From: Adiantum capillus-veneris
Lineage: Eukaryota > Streptophyta > Polypodiopsida > Polypodiales > Pteridaceae
Assembly: GCA_014529385.2 (NCBI GenBank)
Contig: CM043942.1
Coordinates: 64,263,184 to 64,327,183 of the forward strand
DNA: 64,000 bases
Direction of reading: 5' to 3'
Part shown: positions 46,314-54,994 of the stretch, piece after piece
How the letters are laid out: every line of letters begins with the position of its first letter
Position numbering within the stretch: the stretch's first letter is position 1
Made by a program: the position numbers and the translations under genes
The notes under the pieces: model-generated
Seen by the model: only the letters and a program-made list of their open reading frames with translations
The model's database searches: none
Told to the model about the DNA's origin: nothing

Positions 46314-46757
46314 AAAATTGAGGCGGTTCAGGGTGGGAAGCAAGAGAGGCCACCTCTAAACACTCCTCAAGGCTTCCGTGCTGCTCAATTAGGGCTGGGT
46401 CAGCCACAAGCAAGGAATAACAACAAACCCACAACCAAACAAGTGAAGGGACTCCACCTAGTTATGGTGTGTGAAATAGAATTCAAGAGATATTTTGTCA
46501 CACCCAAGAAGATGTGCCACAAAACACACACAAGCAATCTCACACCAAGACACACACCAAATAGAGTTGAGAGAGCTAGAGCAAAGGGAAGAGAGAGAGA
46601 GAGAGAGAGAAATGGAACTTGCGTAATACCTTGTTTGTGACTTGGCAATGGAGATGGTTGGTTATGATGCTATCCTAGAGCTTGTACAAAACTAACTCAT
46701 GCTTAGTAAATGCTAAACATTTCCAACACACACACACACTATCTTAGGGTGTGGACT
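46314..46757. other. Unassigned sequence with GA tract
   Basis: No gene supported. A short (GA)n tract lies near 46591-46611 and a (CA)n tract near 46727-46738. It ends at the breakpoint in the LTR fragment at 46758. Confidence 0.4.
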
Positions 46758-46953
46758 GTGGGTGGGCGGTCAGATAGTGGAAGTCCGAGCGGGCAAAAGA
46801 CAGAGCGCTTATACCCCAACAATAATGTGCTTTTTGATGGACTGTTACAAAAGCCTCATTTGATCAAATAAGTATCATCTTTCTCATACCAAGCACGAAG
46901 AGATTGCTTCTATTCATACAAAGATTTCTTACATCTGTACACTTTATCCTCTT
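46758..46953 (-). pseudogene. Copia A RT fragment with the start of element B LTR
   Basis: The minus strand matches 15691-15885. RT sequence (46953-46822, including the codons for CKKSFYE and SLRAWYEK with similar lesions) is followed by ATTAT and the first 64 bp of the LTR (TGTTGGGGTATAAGCGCTC), ending at CCGCCCACCCAC. It is the piece missing from the second copia copy, which stops at 20607. It abuts the transposon terminus at 46954. Confidence 0.8.
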
Positions 46954-46969
46954 AAGACCATATTAGGTA
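46954..46969 (+). repeat. Transposon terminus (right end, inverted): AAGACCATATTAGGTA
   Basis: Identical to 20608-20623. The next bases differ, but both ends share an AAAGTGGGAAAA block within 120 bp. The flank read on the minus strand is AAGAGGATAAAG, complementing the AAGA duplication seen at 20604-20607. The element body lies to the right and begins with the DUF7869-type gene. Confidence 0.75.
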
Positions 46970-47245
46970 TTTTGGTAAAAATCTCACATTATGGGAATCT
47001 CCAAATCGACTAAATTCATGTAATTTGGGAATTTTCCACTTAAAGTGGGAAAAATTGAGGTGTGTGGTTAGTAAATAAAGTGAAAATTTCATAGGATTGT
47101 GGTGTTGATAAACACCAAAAGTCAAGAGGATGTACAACACATGGATTTGAATAATAACTATAAATTACATAAAACAAAGGAAGATACAAAAAAGATTTTG
47201 TTTACAAACTGACTAGTATAGTCACAATAGAAGCTCCACATAATT

Positions 47246-49990
47246 CTACTCCACATTTGATACCATATCTGAACTTTGATCCAAGTGTGGTTGATGTGCA
47301 CGAGTGAGGCCTTCTTTGGATTTTAGAGCATGCCTTTCTGGAATCTTTATTCTAGAAAATGGTCCTTCTTTGTTGGGTCTCCAGGACCAAACAATTGCAT
47401 CTACAGTTTCCCACACTTGTGGGTCCTTATAGTTGACAGCCCAATAACCCTTCCAACAATTGTTGTAAGCTTGAGTATCTGTCATCCCACTTTTTCTTGT
47501 GCAAGGTGCCCAATATTGAATCAAGAGTTTTCTGTAGTTTGGTGATGTAGGCTCATTATCAATGTCAGCTAAAGCCATTGCAAGCCACACTGGATAGATT
47601 TCTGTGTCACTCGGAACAAGCATAAGAAAGTCACCTTGGTGCACATCAGACATAGGGTCAAACTCTTCCCTTGGCCTATCTCGTTGAGGCCCACAAAAAT
47701 GATCGTTCAACTCTTCAAGGCCTAGGAATCTTTCTGGTCCTTGTTGCAAATTCATTGTAGTGCTTTGTAGGTGAGAATATTCTTGAGTTTTTGGCCAAAA
47801 CATTTCATACAAGACTCCCTTTGATATGATTGCTTTTCCAATCTCTTCAATTACCTTACTCCAATAATCTATCATGGGTCTATAATATCGCGGAATACTT
47901 GAACCATTCCCTAAATTTTTCCAAAATTTTATATAGTTCTTTAGCCCCAAAATGACTTCTTCGTGGGCCTTGACATACTCCGCCATTTGTACTAGAGGTG
48001 GATCTCCATGTGGTAACATTGGCTTGCCTTCTATGTCTGTTCTCCAAAGGCGAATACTTCCACTCCAACTTGATACACCTACATGTGCCTTATATTGCAT
48101 CATTGGTGTCTCATCCTGCATAAAGAACGTGAACTGAAGCGGTTTGGAATGTCCAACAAGTATGTCTTGTCCATCACAAAGATAGCCATCACAATATTGC
48201 TTGAAATCGGGGATCTTTGTGAGAAAAAATGGAGCTAGAGATGAAGATGAGCTGTTTCGTAATGTATCCATCAAATGTGGCAAAGTATAGGTTTGTGTAA
48301 CTCTCAGCTTCTCTGAAAACCTACTAAACATGGCGTCTATGTCCTCATGTGTATGCCCAACCATTAAAAATCCCAGCTGGATGGTTTTGAAAACACCCCT
48401 TGCAACAAGTATTGACAAATAGGCAAATAAGTATCGATTTTTGTTTTCCCCTGCACAATTATCCAATTGTAGCAACAAGTTCTCTGGCAATCTGCGAAAT
48501 GTTGACCCCAATTCCTCTTCTGCAATTTCTGACGACTGCACAATGGGCTCTTTTCCATCACTCAAGTTATGGTAGTCCAAAGTATCCCTTGAGTTCAAAG
48601 CATGTAGTAGTGAAATATTGCTCCTTGGAAGTCCATTTGTTACTAGATCACCAAGAGGATGCTTATCTATCCTCTCTAGGTTATGTAAACAATTAGCAAT
48701 TGAGCCAATTGTAAGATTTGGATCAGCTGGCCACAAACCATTCAAGACAAAGTGTCCGTAATGACCTTCTCCATGTCCATGAGTGATCATGCCAATCAAT
48801 GCCACCTGCAGATTATATCCTGAATCCACACCCTTGGGAACAATGCGTAATCTAGGAATGGCAGTCTTCTTTTGATCCATCTTATCATGGATTATGCATA
48901 CATATTTTTGTGGTTGAGTTTCTGAATACGTGTGCCATGCATAATATAGACTTCTACAACTCTTTTGTTGTGCCATGTGAACTTCTCTCTCCCTCAAGAG
49001 AAGAGCTCTCTCTTCAAGAGAAGGTTTAGCTTCTAACCTTGCCTTGATTGAGCTACAAATATTGCACTTAGAGAACTCACTCGTCTTTGTTAAAGTGACA
49101 TGTGGGTACTCTTTGTTCCAAATTCTACCAAAAGAAGATTGGGATAGCTTCTTCTCATAGCCCATTTGGTCAAGTGTCGTGTTGATTTCACATAAAATAT
49201 CCACTTGTTTGTATGTTGATGGAATCACCAATTGAGTCTCTCTTGAGCCATCTAGCAGTGTTCTACTTCTATGTGGCATCTTCTCAGAGTTGTTTTCCAC
49301 AAACTCATTTAGTAGTGCTCTTGCTAAACTAGTATGTTGAAGTACCCTTCTCAATGTACATGTGTTCCCATGTACATATTGGCGCACACCATTTTCAAAG
49401 TTCTCCTTGTATCGATAAAATGATGTCTTTGGTATTCCATGTAGCTCATACCATGCTCTACAACAAACAATAGAGCCATTTAGCCTGAATTGGTATTGTG
49501 ACTTCTCATCTTTCTGATAACATATAGAAAGAACATCATAAACATAATTAGTGCGTGATTTTTGAGACTCTCCCCAAAACTGTTGTCGTAACCTTGTCAC
49601 CATATCACGATCTGCAAACTGGCAACATTTTTGTGCACAACAATCAATGCATGATACCCTTTGAATTGATTTGTTTGAAAGGTAAAAAGTCGAAGCTGGT
49701 GCTGCTTTTGATTTTGGAGTCCTGTTCATGAAAGTGTATCGTCTCTTCCTTGACAACTGGACAACATTACTCCCATCAAGTTTTTTTCCAAAATTTTCAT
49801 CGTTGGATACATCCTCATATGTAGCATGCATGCCATCAACAGGAACAAATCTTTGTAATGGGCTCCCATTCAACATTGTTGTCTGCTTGATGGGCCACTT
49901 TAGCAAAGTGATGCTACCCACTTCAACCACATCATCAATGCTTGCATTTTCTCTTTCAATACCCACACCCACACAATCAGGACCAAGTTC
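47246..49990 (-). CDS. DDE-like transposase, DUF7869 type, main exon
   Basis: A 908-codon minus-strand frame, intact to its TAG. The exon start is better placed at a splice acceptor (CAACTTTTAG, exon from 49990, reading ELGPDCVGVGIERENAS) than at the in-frame GTG at 49972. Landmarks by residue: cysteine cluster near 108-117 (CIDCCAQKCC), C-x2-C near 303-306, and a probable RNase H-like core with HDKMDQKKTAIP (D363 or D366), LQLDNCAGENKN (D504) and GHTHEDIDAMF (E543/D544). The spacing and conserved N/H residues fit a D-D-E/D catalytic triad. The motif style matches proteins I know as DUF7869. It is convergent with a transposon end about 280 bp downstream. Expression and activity are unproven. 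Confidence 0.75.
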   Translation of the reverse strand, partial: ELGPDCVGVGIERENASIDDVVEVGSITLLKWPIKQTTMLNGSPLQRFVPVDGMHATYEDVSNDENFGKKLDGSNVVQLSRKRRYTFMNRTPKSKAAPASTFYLSNKSIQRVSCIDCCAQKCCQFADRDMVTRLRQQFWGESQKSRTNYVYDVLSICYQKDEKSQYQFRLNGSIVCCRAWYELHGIPKTSFYRYKENFENGVRQYVHGNTCTLRRVLQHTSLARALLNEFVENNSEKMPHRSRTLLDGSRETQLVIPSTYKQVDILCEINTTLDQMGYEKKLSQSSFGRIWNKEYPHVTLTKTSEFSKCNICSSIKARLEAKPSLEERALLLREREVHMAQQKSCRSLYYAWHTYSETQPQKYVCIIHDKMDQKKTAIPRLRIVPKGVDSGYNLQVALIGMITHGHGEGHYGHFVLNGLWPADPNLTIGSIANCLHNLERIDKHPLGDLVTNGLPRSNISLLHALNSRDTLDYHNLSDGKEPIVQSSEIAEEELGSTFRRLPENLLLQLDNCAGENKNRYLFAYLSILVARGVFKTIQLGFLMVGHTHEDIDAMFSRFSEKLRVTQTYTLPHLMDTLRNSSSSSLAPFFLTKIPDFKQYCDGYLCDGQDILVGHSKPLQFTFFMQDETPMMQYKAHVGVSSWSGSIRLWRTDIEGKPMLPHGDPPLVQMAEYVKAHEEVILGLKNYIKFWKNLGNGSSIPRYYRPMIDYWSKVIEEIGKAIISKGVLYEMFWPKTQEYSHLQSTTMNLQQGPERFLGLEELNDHFCGPQRDRPREEFDPMSDVHQGDFLMLVPSDTEIYPVWLAMALADIDNEPTSPNYRKLLIQYWAPCTRKSGMTDTQAYNNCWKGYWAVNYKDPQVWETVDAIVWSWRPNKEGPFSRIKIPERHALKSKEGLTRAHQPHLDQSSDMVSNVE

Positions 49991-50080
49991 CTAAAAGTTG
50001 ACATAATCATGTGGAAATACATATAAGATGGTCCCTTCATTCATGGTTTGCATCATTGTGTCATCTTTTAAAAGGACCCT

Positions 50081-50474
50081 CTAATTTCTCCAAGACTCTT
50101 GAATCATTGTTTCAAATTCTAGGCTTGTCATAGGTATTGCATCTGTAACTAGAGGATCAGAATGATCATGTTCTTCATCACCATTGTAGCTTTCCTGTGG
50201 ATCAATTAAGTTCCCATTTAACACAAAAGATTGCAAAAGAAGCTTTAACCATCGAACAACACTCCATAATGAGCCTTGGAGAGATGAAGTATCCAGTGTA
50301 GGAAAAGGTAGGACCACATCCTTCAATCATTCCTCCACTAGTATGGAGACATTTCCTTGCCCTATCTTTGTACCACCACAAGTGGAATCTGGATCTGTTC
50401 TACGCACACAGCCAATACCAACAATTTCATTGTCAAGTATCATATGTACTTTCTCCCCAGATTCAAAGTCCATC
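50081..50474 (-). pseudogene. Upstream exon of the DUF7869-type gene, with TGA
   Basis: After the acceptor TTTTTCACTTACAG (exon from 50474), the minus strand reads MDFESGEKVHMILDNEIVGI and DPDSTCGGTKIGQGNVSILV, then TGA at 50327-50329. It continues in frame with LKDVVLPFPTLDTSSL and GSLWSVVRWLKLLLQSF to TAG at 50081. The 'GxV...DP..xCGG..xG...V.V...LP......G..V.W' pattern is the domain that precedes or accompanies plant transposase-derived proteins. The next exon (49990) is 90 bp away. The TGA, if real, would prevent translation from an upstream start. Confidence 0.55.
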
Positions 50475-50557
50475 CTGTAAGTGAAAAATATTACATTGTT
50501 AAATCCATAGTTATAGAAAAATACTCTTCAAACAAAAAATCATGCTACAACATGGAA

Positions 50558-52430
50558 AAGGTTTGCATAGGTTGGACAAGTGGTGAACCTTGAGACCAAA
50601 TCCTCCTTGCTATATTAATGGAAGCAAGGTTGGAAATTATGGTGGATCTTGAAACCAAAGCATCCTTGCTATATTAGAGCACAGGTTGGACAAGTGGTGG
50701 ACCTAGTTGTAATACCCACTGCCACCTATCAACTACTATAGGACTATGTTTTCCAATGTCCAAGTATCCCTTGAGGTTTTCAAGGTTGAACACGTGGTGG
50801 ACCTTGAAACAAAAATCCCCTTTCTATATCAGAGCATAGCTTGGACAAGTGGTGGACCTAGTTATAATGCCCAATATCCAAGGTGAAATACCTTAGGACC
50901 TTGCTACCTTGCTTGCCAATGTTTACGTATCCCCTCATTTATTTAATGGAAGTAAGGTTGGACAAGTGGTGGACCTTGAAACCAAAGCCTCTTTGCTATA
51001 TGAGAGCATAGGTTGGACCTAGTTGTAATACCCACTGCCACCTATCAACTACTATAGGACTATGCTTTCCAATGTCCAAGTATCCCTTGAGTCTTGCAAG
51101 GTTGAACACGTGGTGGACCTTGAAACGAAAATCTATCAGAGCATAGCATGGACAAGTGGTGGACCTAGTTATAATGCCCAATATCCAAGGTGAAATATCT
51201 TAGGACCTTTCTACCTTTCTTGCCAATGTTTACGTAGCCCCTCATTTCTTTAATGGAAGCAAGGTTGGACAAGTGGTGGACCTTGAAACCAAAGCCTCTT
51301 TGCTATATGAGAGCATAGGTTGGACCTAGTTGTTATACCCACTATCACCTATCAACTACTATAGGACTATGCTTTCCAATGTCCAAGTATCCCTTGAGTC
51401 TTTCAAGGTTGAACACGTGGTGGACCTTGAAACAAAAATCCCCTTTCTATATTAGAGCATAGCTTGGACAAGTGGTGGACCTAGTTATAATGCCCAATAT
51501 CCAAGGTGAAATACCTTAGGACCTTTCTACCTTGCTTGCCAATGTTTACGTATCCCCTCATTTCTTTAATGGAAGCAAGGTTGGACAAGTGGTGGACCTT
51601 GAAACCAAAGCCTCTTTGCTATATGAGAGCATAGGTTGGACCTAGTTGTTATACCCACTTCCACCTATCAACTACTATAGGACTATGCTTTCCAATGTCC
51701 AAGTATCCCTTGAGTCTTGCAAGGTTGAACACGTGGTGGATTATTGAAACCAAAATCCCCTTTCTATATCAGAGCATATCTTGGACAATTGAAGGACCTA
51801 GTTATAATGCCCCTCCTTTCTTTAATGGAAGAAAGGTTGGAAAAGTGGTGAATCTTGAAACCCAAACCCTTTGGCTATATATAGAGGATATCTTGGACAA
51901 GTGGTGGGCTTAGTTGTAGTATCCAATGTCCAAGGTCCAAGGTGAACTATGTAAAGACCTTACTTCCAAAAACAAAGTCGTACAAGTGGTTCTCCTTCAA
52001 ACCAAAACGTCCTTAGTGTATTAGAACATAGCTTGGAGAAGTCGTCGACTTAGTTGTAATGGTGAATGTCCAAAGCAAACTATTATAGGACCTTGCTTCC
52101 CAAATCAATTTTGGACAAGTGGTGGATCTTGAAACCAAAACCCCCTTACTGTATTAGAGCATAGCTTAGATAAGTGGTGGAGCTAGCTGCCATGGAAAAT
52201 GTTCAATGTGAACTACTACAGGACCTTGCTATTAAATGTCTAAGTAGAGCTAGCTTCTTTAATGGAATCAAGGTTGGGAAAGTGGTGCATCTTGAAACCA
52301 AAAGCCCTTTATTGTATTAGAGCATAGCTTGGACAAGTGAGGGACCTAGTTTTAATGTGTGATGTCCAAAGAAAAGTATTACAAGGCCTTGCTTTCCAAT
52401 ATTTGAATTGGTCAAGTGGTTAAAACTAAG
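50558..52430 (+). repeat. Satellite array 4, higher-order repeat of about 315 bp
   Basis: The landmark GGAAGCAAGGTTGGACAAGT recurs at about 50620, 50949, 51256 and 51570, and more weakly at 51827 and after. Each unit has three or four monomers of the GGACAAGTGGTGGACCTT family with linkers different from arrays 2 and 5 (TTGCTATATGAGAGCATAGG, CCAATGTCCAAGTATCCC). It lies immediately upstream of the DUF7869-type exons, so it is probably intronic or 5' to that gene. Confidence 0.9.
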
Positions 52431-52925
52431 TATAAAACTTTGACCATTTTCTTCTCGAATTGCCAAAAAGCTAGTTTTAGACACCCCTAAATGAAAATGG
52501 TTTAGGGTGGCCTTAAGCAACGTTTTTTCAAAGACTTGAACAAAAGGGTTGCCGAAGAGTAATGAAAATTTATTATGGCTTGAACTGCCTGAGTATGTGA
52601 AAACAAGCCTAGGTTTTCCACGAGGCAAAAGGTGACATAATAAGAACATTGGAAACTTAGGATTGACCATGTGGCCTAAACTTTGGCAAGTGAAGTGGTG
52701 GCCAAGTTTTGTGGCACAGTGTGCACTTGGTCCTATATGTGTTGACCACTTGGGTAAATCTAGGACCATAAGGCCAAACCTTTGGCACCTTAAATATAGT
52801 ATGGGACATAATCTAGAACTGCTATAGTAAATTAGTAGTATAGTTAATATGTTAATATTTGTATTATATTTAAGTATATGCTAAATATGATTTATGTTCA
52901 AAATTTCACTAATGAAGAATGTTCC
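52431..52925. other. Unassigned, possible coding relic on minus strand
   Basis: A 150-codon minus-strand frame overlaps here (52769-52317), but its last third is satellite sequence. No family recognised. The first two thirds are rich in H, L and F and may equally be noncoding. Confidence 0.25.
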
Positions 52926-53165
52926 CATTTAGCACTCCAGATGCGGGGTCTTAGGGCAATGCCACAATGGGGTGACAAGGCAGCGCTTCCACGTGAGGTT
53001 TGGGGGTAGCGCTCTTGATGGGGATGTGGAATATAGCGCTCTCGATGGCGAGGCTTGGGAGGCTGATTTTGGGATATTGTTCCGGGCGAGGTCCTGGGGA
53101 AGCGCCCCAGGCGGGGTCAAGGGGCGGCAGCCCCTTGTCGCCTCCAAAGATTTTTTTTTAAAAAA
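52926..53165. repeat. GC-rich dispersed repeat
   Basis: An abrupt GC-rich island with repeated AGCGCT and GGGGAAGCGCCCCAGGCGGG/GGGGCGGCAGCCCC blocks, ending in a T9 run. The style is like plant LTR or LINE tails. No gene. Confidence 0.35.
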
Positions 53166-54016
53166 GTGAATTCATAGTATAGAGTTACGCATGTTTTGCT
53201 TATTTTCAACCATGATTTCTTTAATTTTGGCTGTGTGAATTGGTTAATGTTTTATATTGCTTTTGTTTTTTTTAATCCTATGATAAAACATGGACTTGTA
53301 GCATACGTGGCATTCTAATAAACCCTATCAAGATTAGGCACAGAGAGAGCGCACGAGCAATGCACACAGAGAAAGCAGGCGAGCATCAAACACACAGAAA
53401 GCGCACACGGATCGTACACAGTTGGAGTATACGTGCACGTAGAGGAGCAAGCCCGGCATCGTACACAGCACACGGGTGGAGCGCTCAGGATTGAAAGTTC
53501 GCGCACAAGATAAAGAAACAGCAGCATACGCAACGCTTTCCAGAAGGGCAGGATTGGGCATAGCTTCTTCTCAGGAGACATTGCACACCTCACGAATAGA
53601 GAAAAAATAGGTATTTCTCTCTCTCTCACTCTCTGTCTTTCTTCATATAGAGAAGATGGTTCTTTGTAACTCTTCTTGCACACACACTCTCTCGTTAAAA
53701 GACAGAGATACGTAGTTTAAAAATATCCCCGCACACATACACATATTCCTACACATTGTCTTCCTCTCTTCCACATACATAACCACAGTGAAATCTTTTA
53801 TCTTGTTGTCTCTCTCTTGAAAATACATGCACATATTCCCACACATCGTCTTCCTCACTTCCACATACATAACCACAGTGAAATCTGTTATCTTGTTTTC
53901 TCTCTCTTGAAAATACGTGCACATATTCCCATACATCGTCTTCCTCTCTTCCACATACATAAACACAGTGAAATCTGTTATCTTTCTCTCTCTCCTCTCT
54001 CTAGAAAACATGTATT

Positions 54017-54048
<32 letters not shown>

Positions 54049-54500
54049 TGTATCTTGCTATCTCTCTCTTGAAAATACATGCTCATGTATGTGTGCGTCT
54101 GTGTTATCTATGTGTATGTATGTATATTTGTGTTATTTCATTGTAATACTCATACATAATGCAGATACACAATTACACTTAATTACGATATGCACACATA
54201 GTATATATACATACATAAATATCACAAATAACTAACACATTGTAATACTAGTAAACTTGAATGGAAGACTTACTTGCGTGATATGTTAAAGTCGATTCTT
54301 GTAGCGACTTCTGGATGTATGCTGAGCTGATTTTCCTCTAATCCATTTGTAGATATGATTGTAACTTCTGTTTCTCAAAAATAGTAGTGTTGTTTAGTGA
54401 TACACCTAATGGACGTAAATGGTTGAAACTAGGACATGTAGACCAAAAATACGTGTATTTCTTTGGATGAATATATACACTTTTTGGTGACCCTTACCAC
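53166..54500. other. CT/CA-rich region with three 90-bp repeats
   Basis: Three tandem copies of a 90-bp unit start near 53731, 53821 and 53911 (ACATATTCCCACACATCGTC ... CCACATACATAACCACAGTG). CT and TATG microsatellites follow (54012-54125). The 30-residue repeat frame on the minus strand is a by-product of the 90-bp period. No gene is supported. Confidence 0.7.
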
Positions 54501-54620
54501 AAGTGGTGGACCTTGAGACCAGTGGACTATAAGGACCTCCAAACAATACCTTGTACACTCAATCCTTCTTGGTATCTAGGTTGGACAAGTGGTGGACCTT
54601 GTTCAAATTCTCTAACCACT
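54501..54620 (+). repeat. Two isolated satellite monomers
   Basis: CACAAGTGGTGGACCTTGAG near 54499 and GGTTGGACAAGTGGTGGACC near 54581. They stand alone before AT-rich sequence. Confidence 0.7.
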
Positions 54621-54789
54621 CTCTCTAACATGGTGACATAATTTAGGTGTAATAAATTCATATCTATGCAAACTAATATCAGTTTAGGCTTGTTAATTTG
54701 AATTTGTTTGAATTTATGTACAATATAATGATTTGAGGTTTGCATATTTGAATTTAGGTGGTATAATGATATATTTTTGTGGTAAACTT

Positions 54790-54980
54790 GAATTTAAAAT
54801 CAATTTCGCGTGGAATATTTTAAATTTAAGTGGTAAATTTAAATTTTTATAAAAAAGTTTGAATTTTAAAATTTGGGCGGGATATTTTAAAATTTAGGCG
54901 GGATATTTAAAATTTGGGAGGGATATTTTAAATTTAGGCAATTAGATTTTGAATTTTAAATTTAGGCGGGAAGGTTTTGA
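54790..54980. repeat. 21-bp AT-rich minisatellite with GGCGGGA cores
   Basis: Units of about 21 bp (AATTTAGGCGGGATATTTTA and variants) occur four to five times between 54865 and 54975. The TTTAGGCGGGA core resembles an E2F/DP binding site, but it could equally be coincidental repeat sequence. Confidence 0.6.
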
Positions 54981-54994
54981 ATTTATAGCGAGAC

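Noticed and set aside
52317-52769. 150-codon minus-strand frame as a gene
   Set aside because: Its 3' third is satellite sequence and no domain is recognisable; listed only as unassigned.
53643-54146. Frames with a repeated 30-residue unit
   Set aside because: Caused by the 90-bp tandem repeat with CT-rich sequence; no independent evidence of coding.
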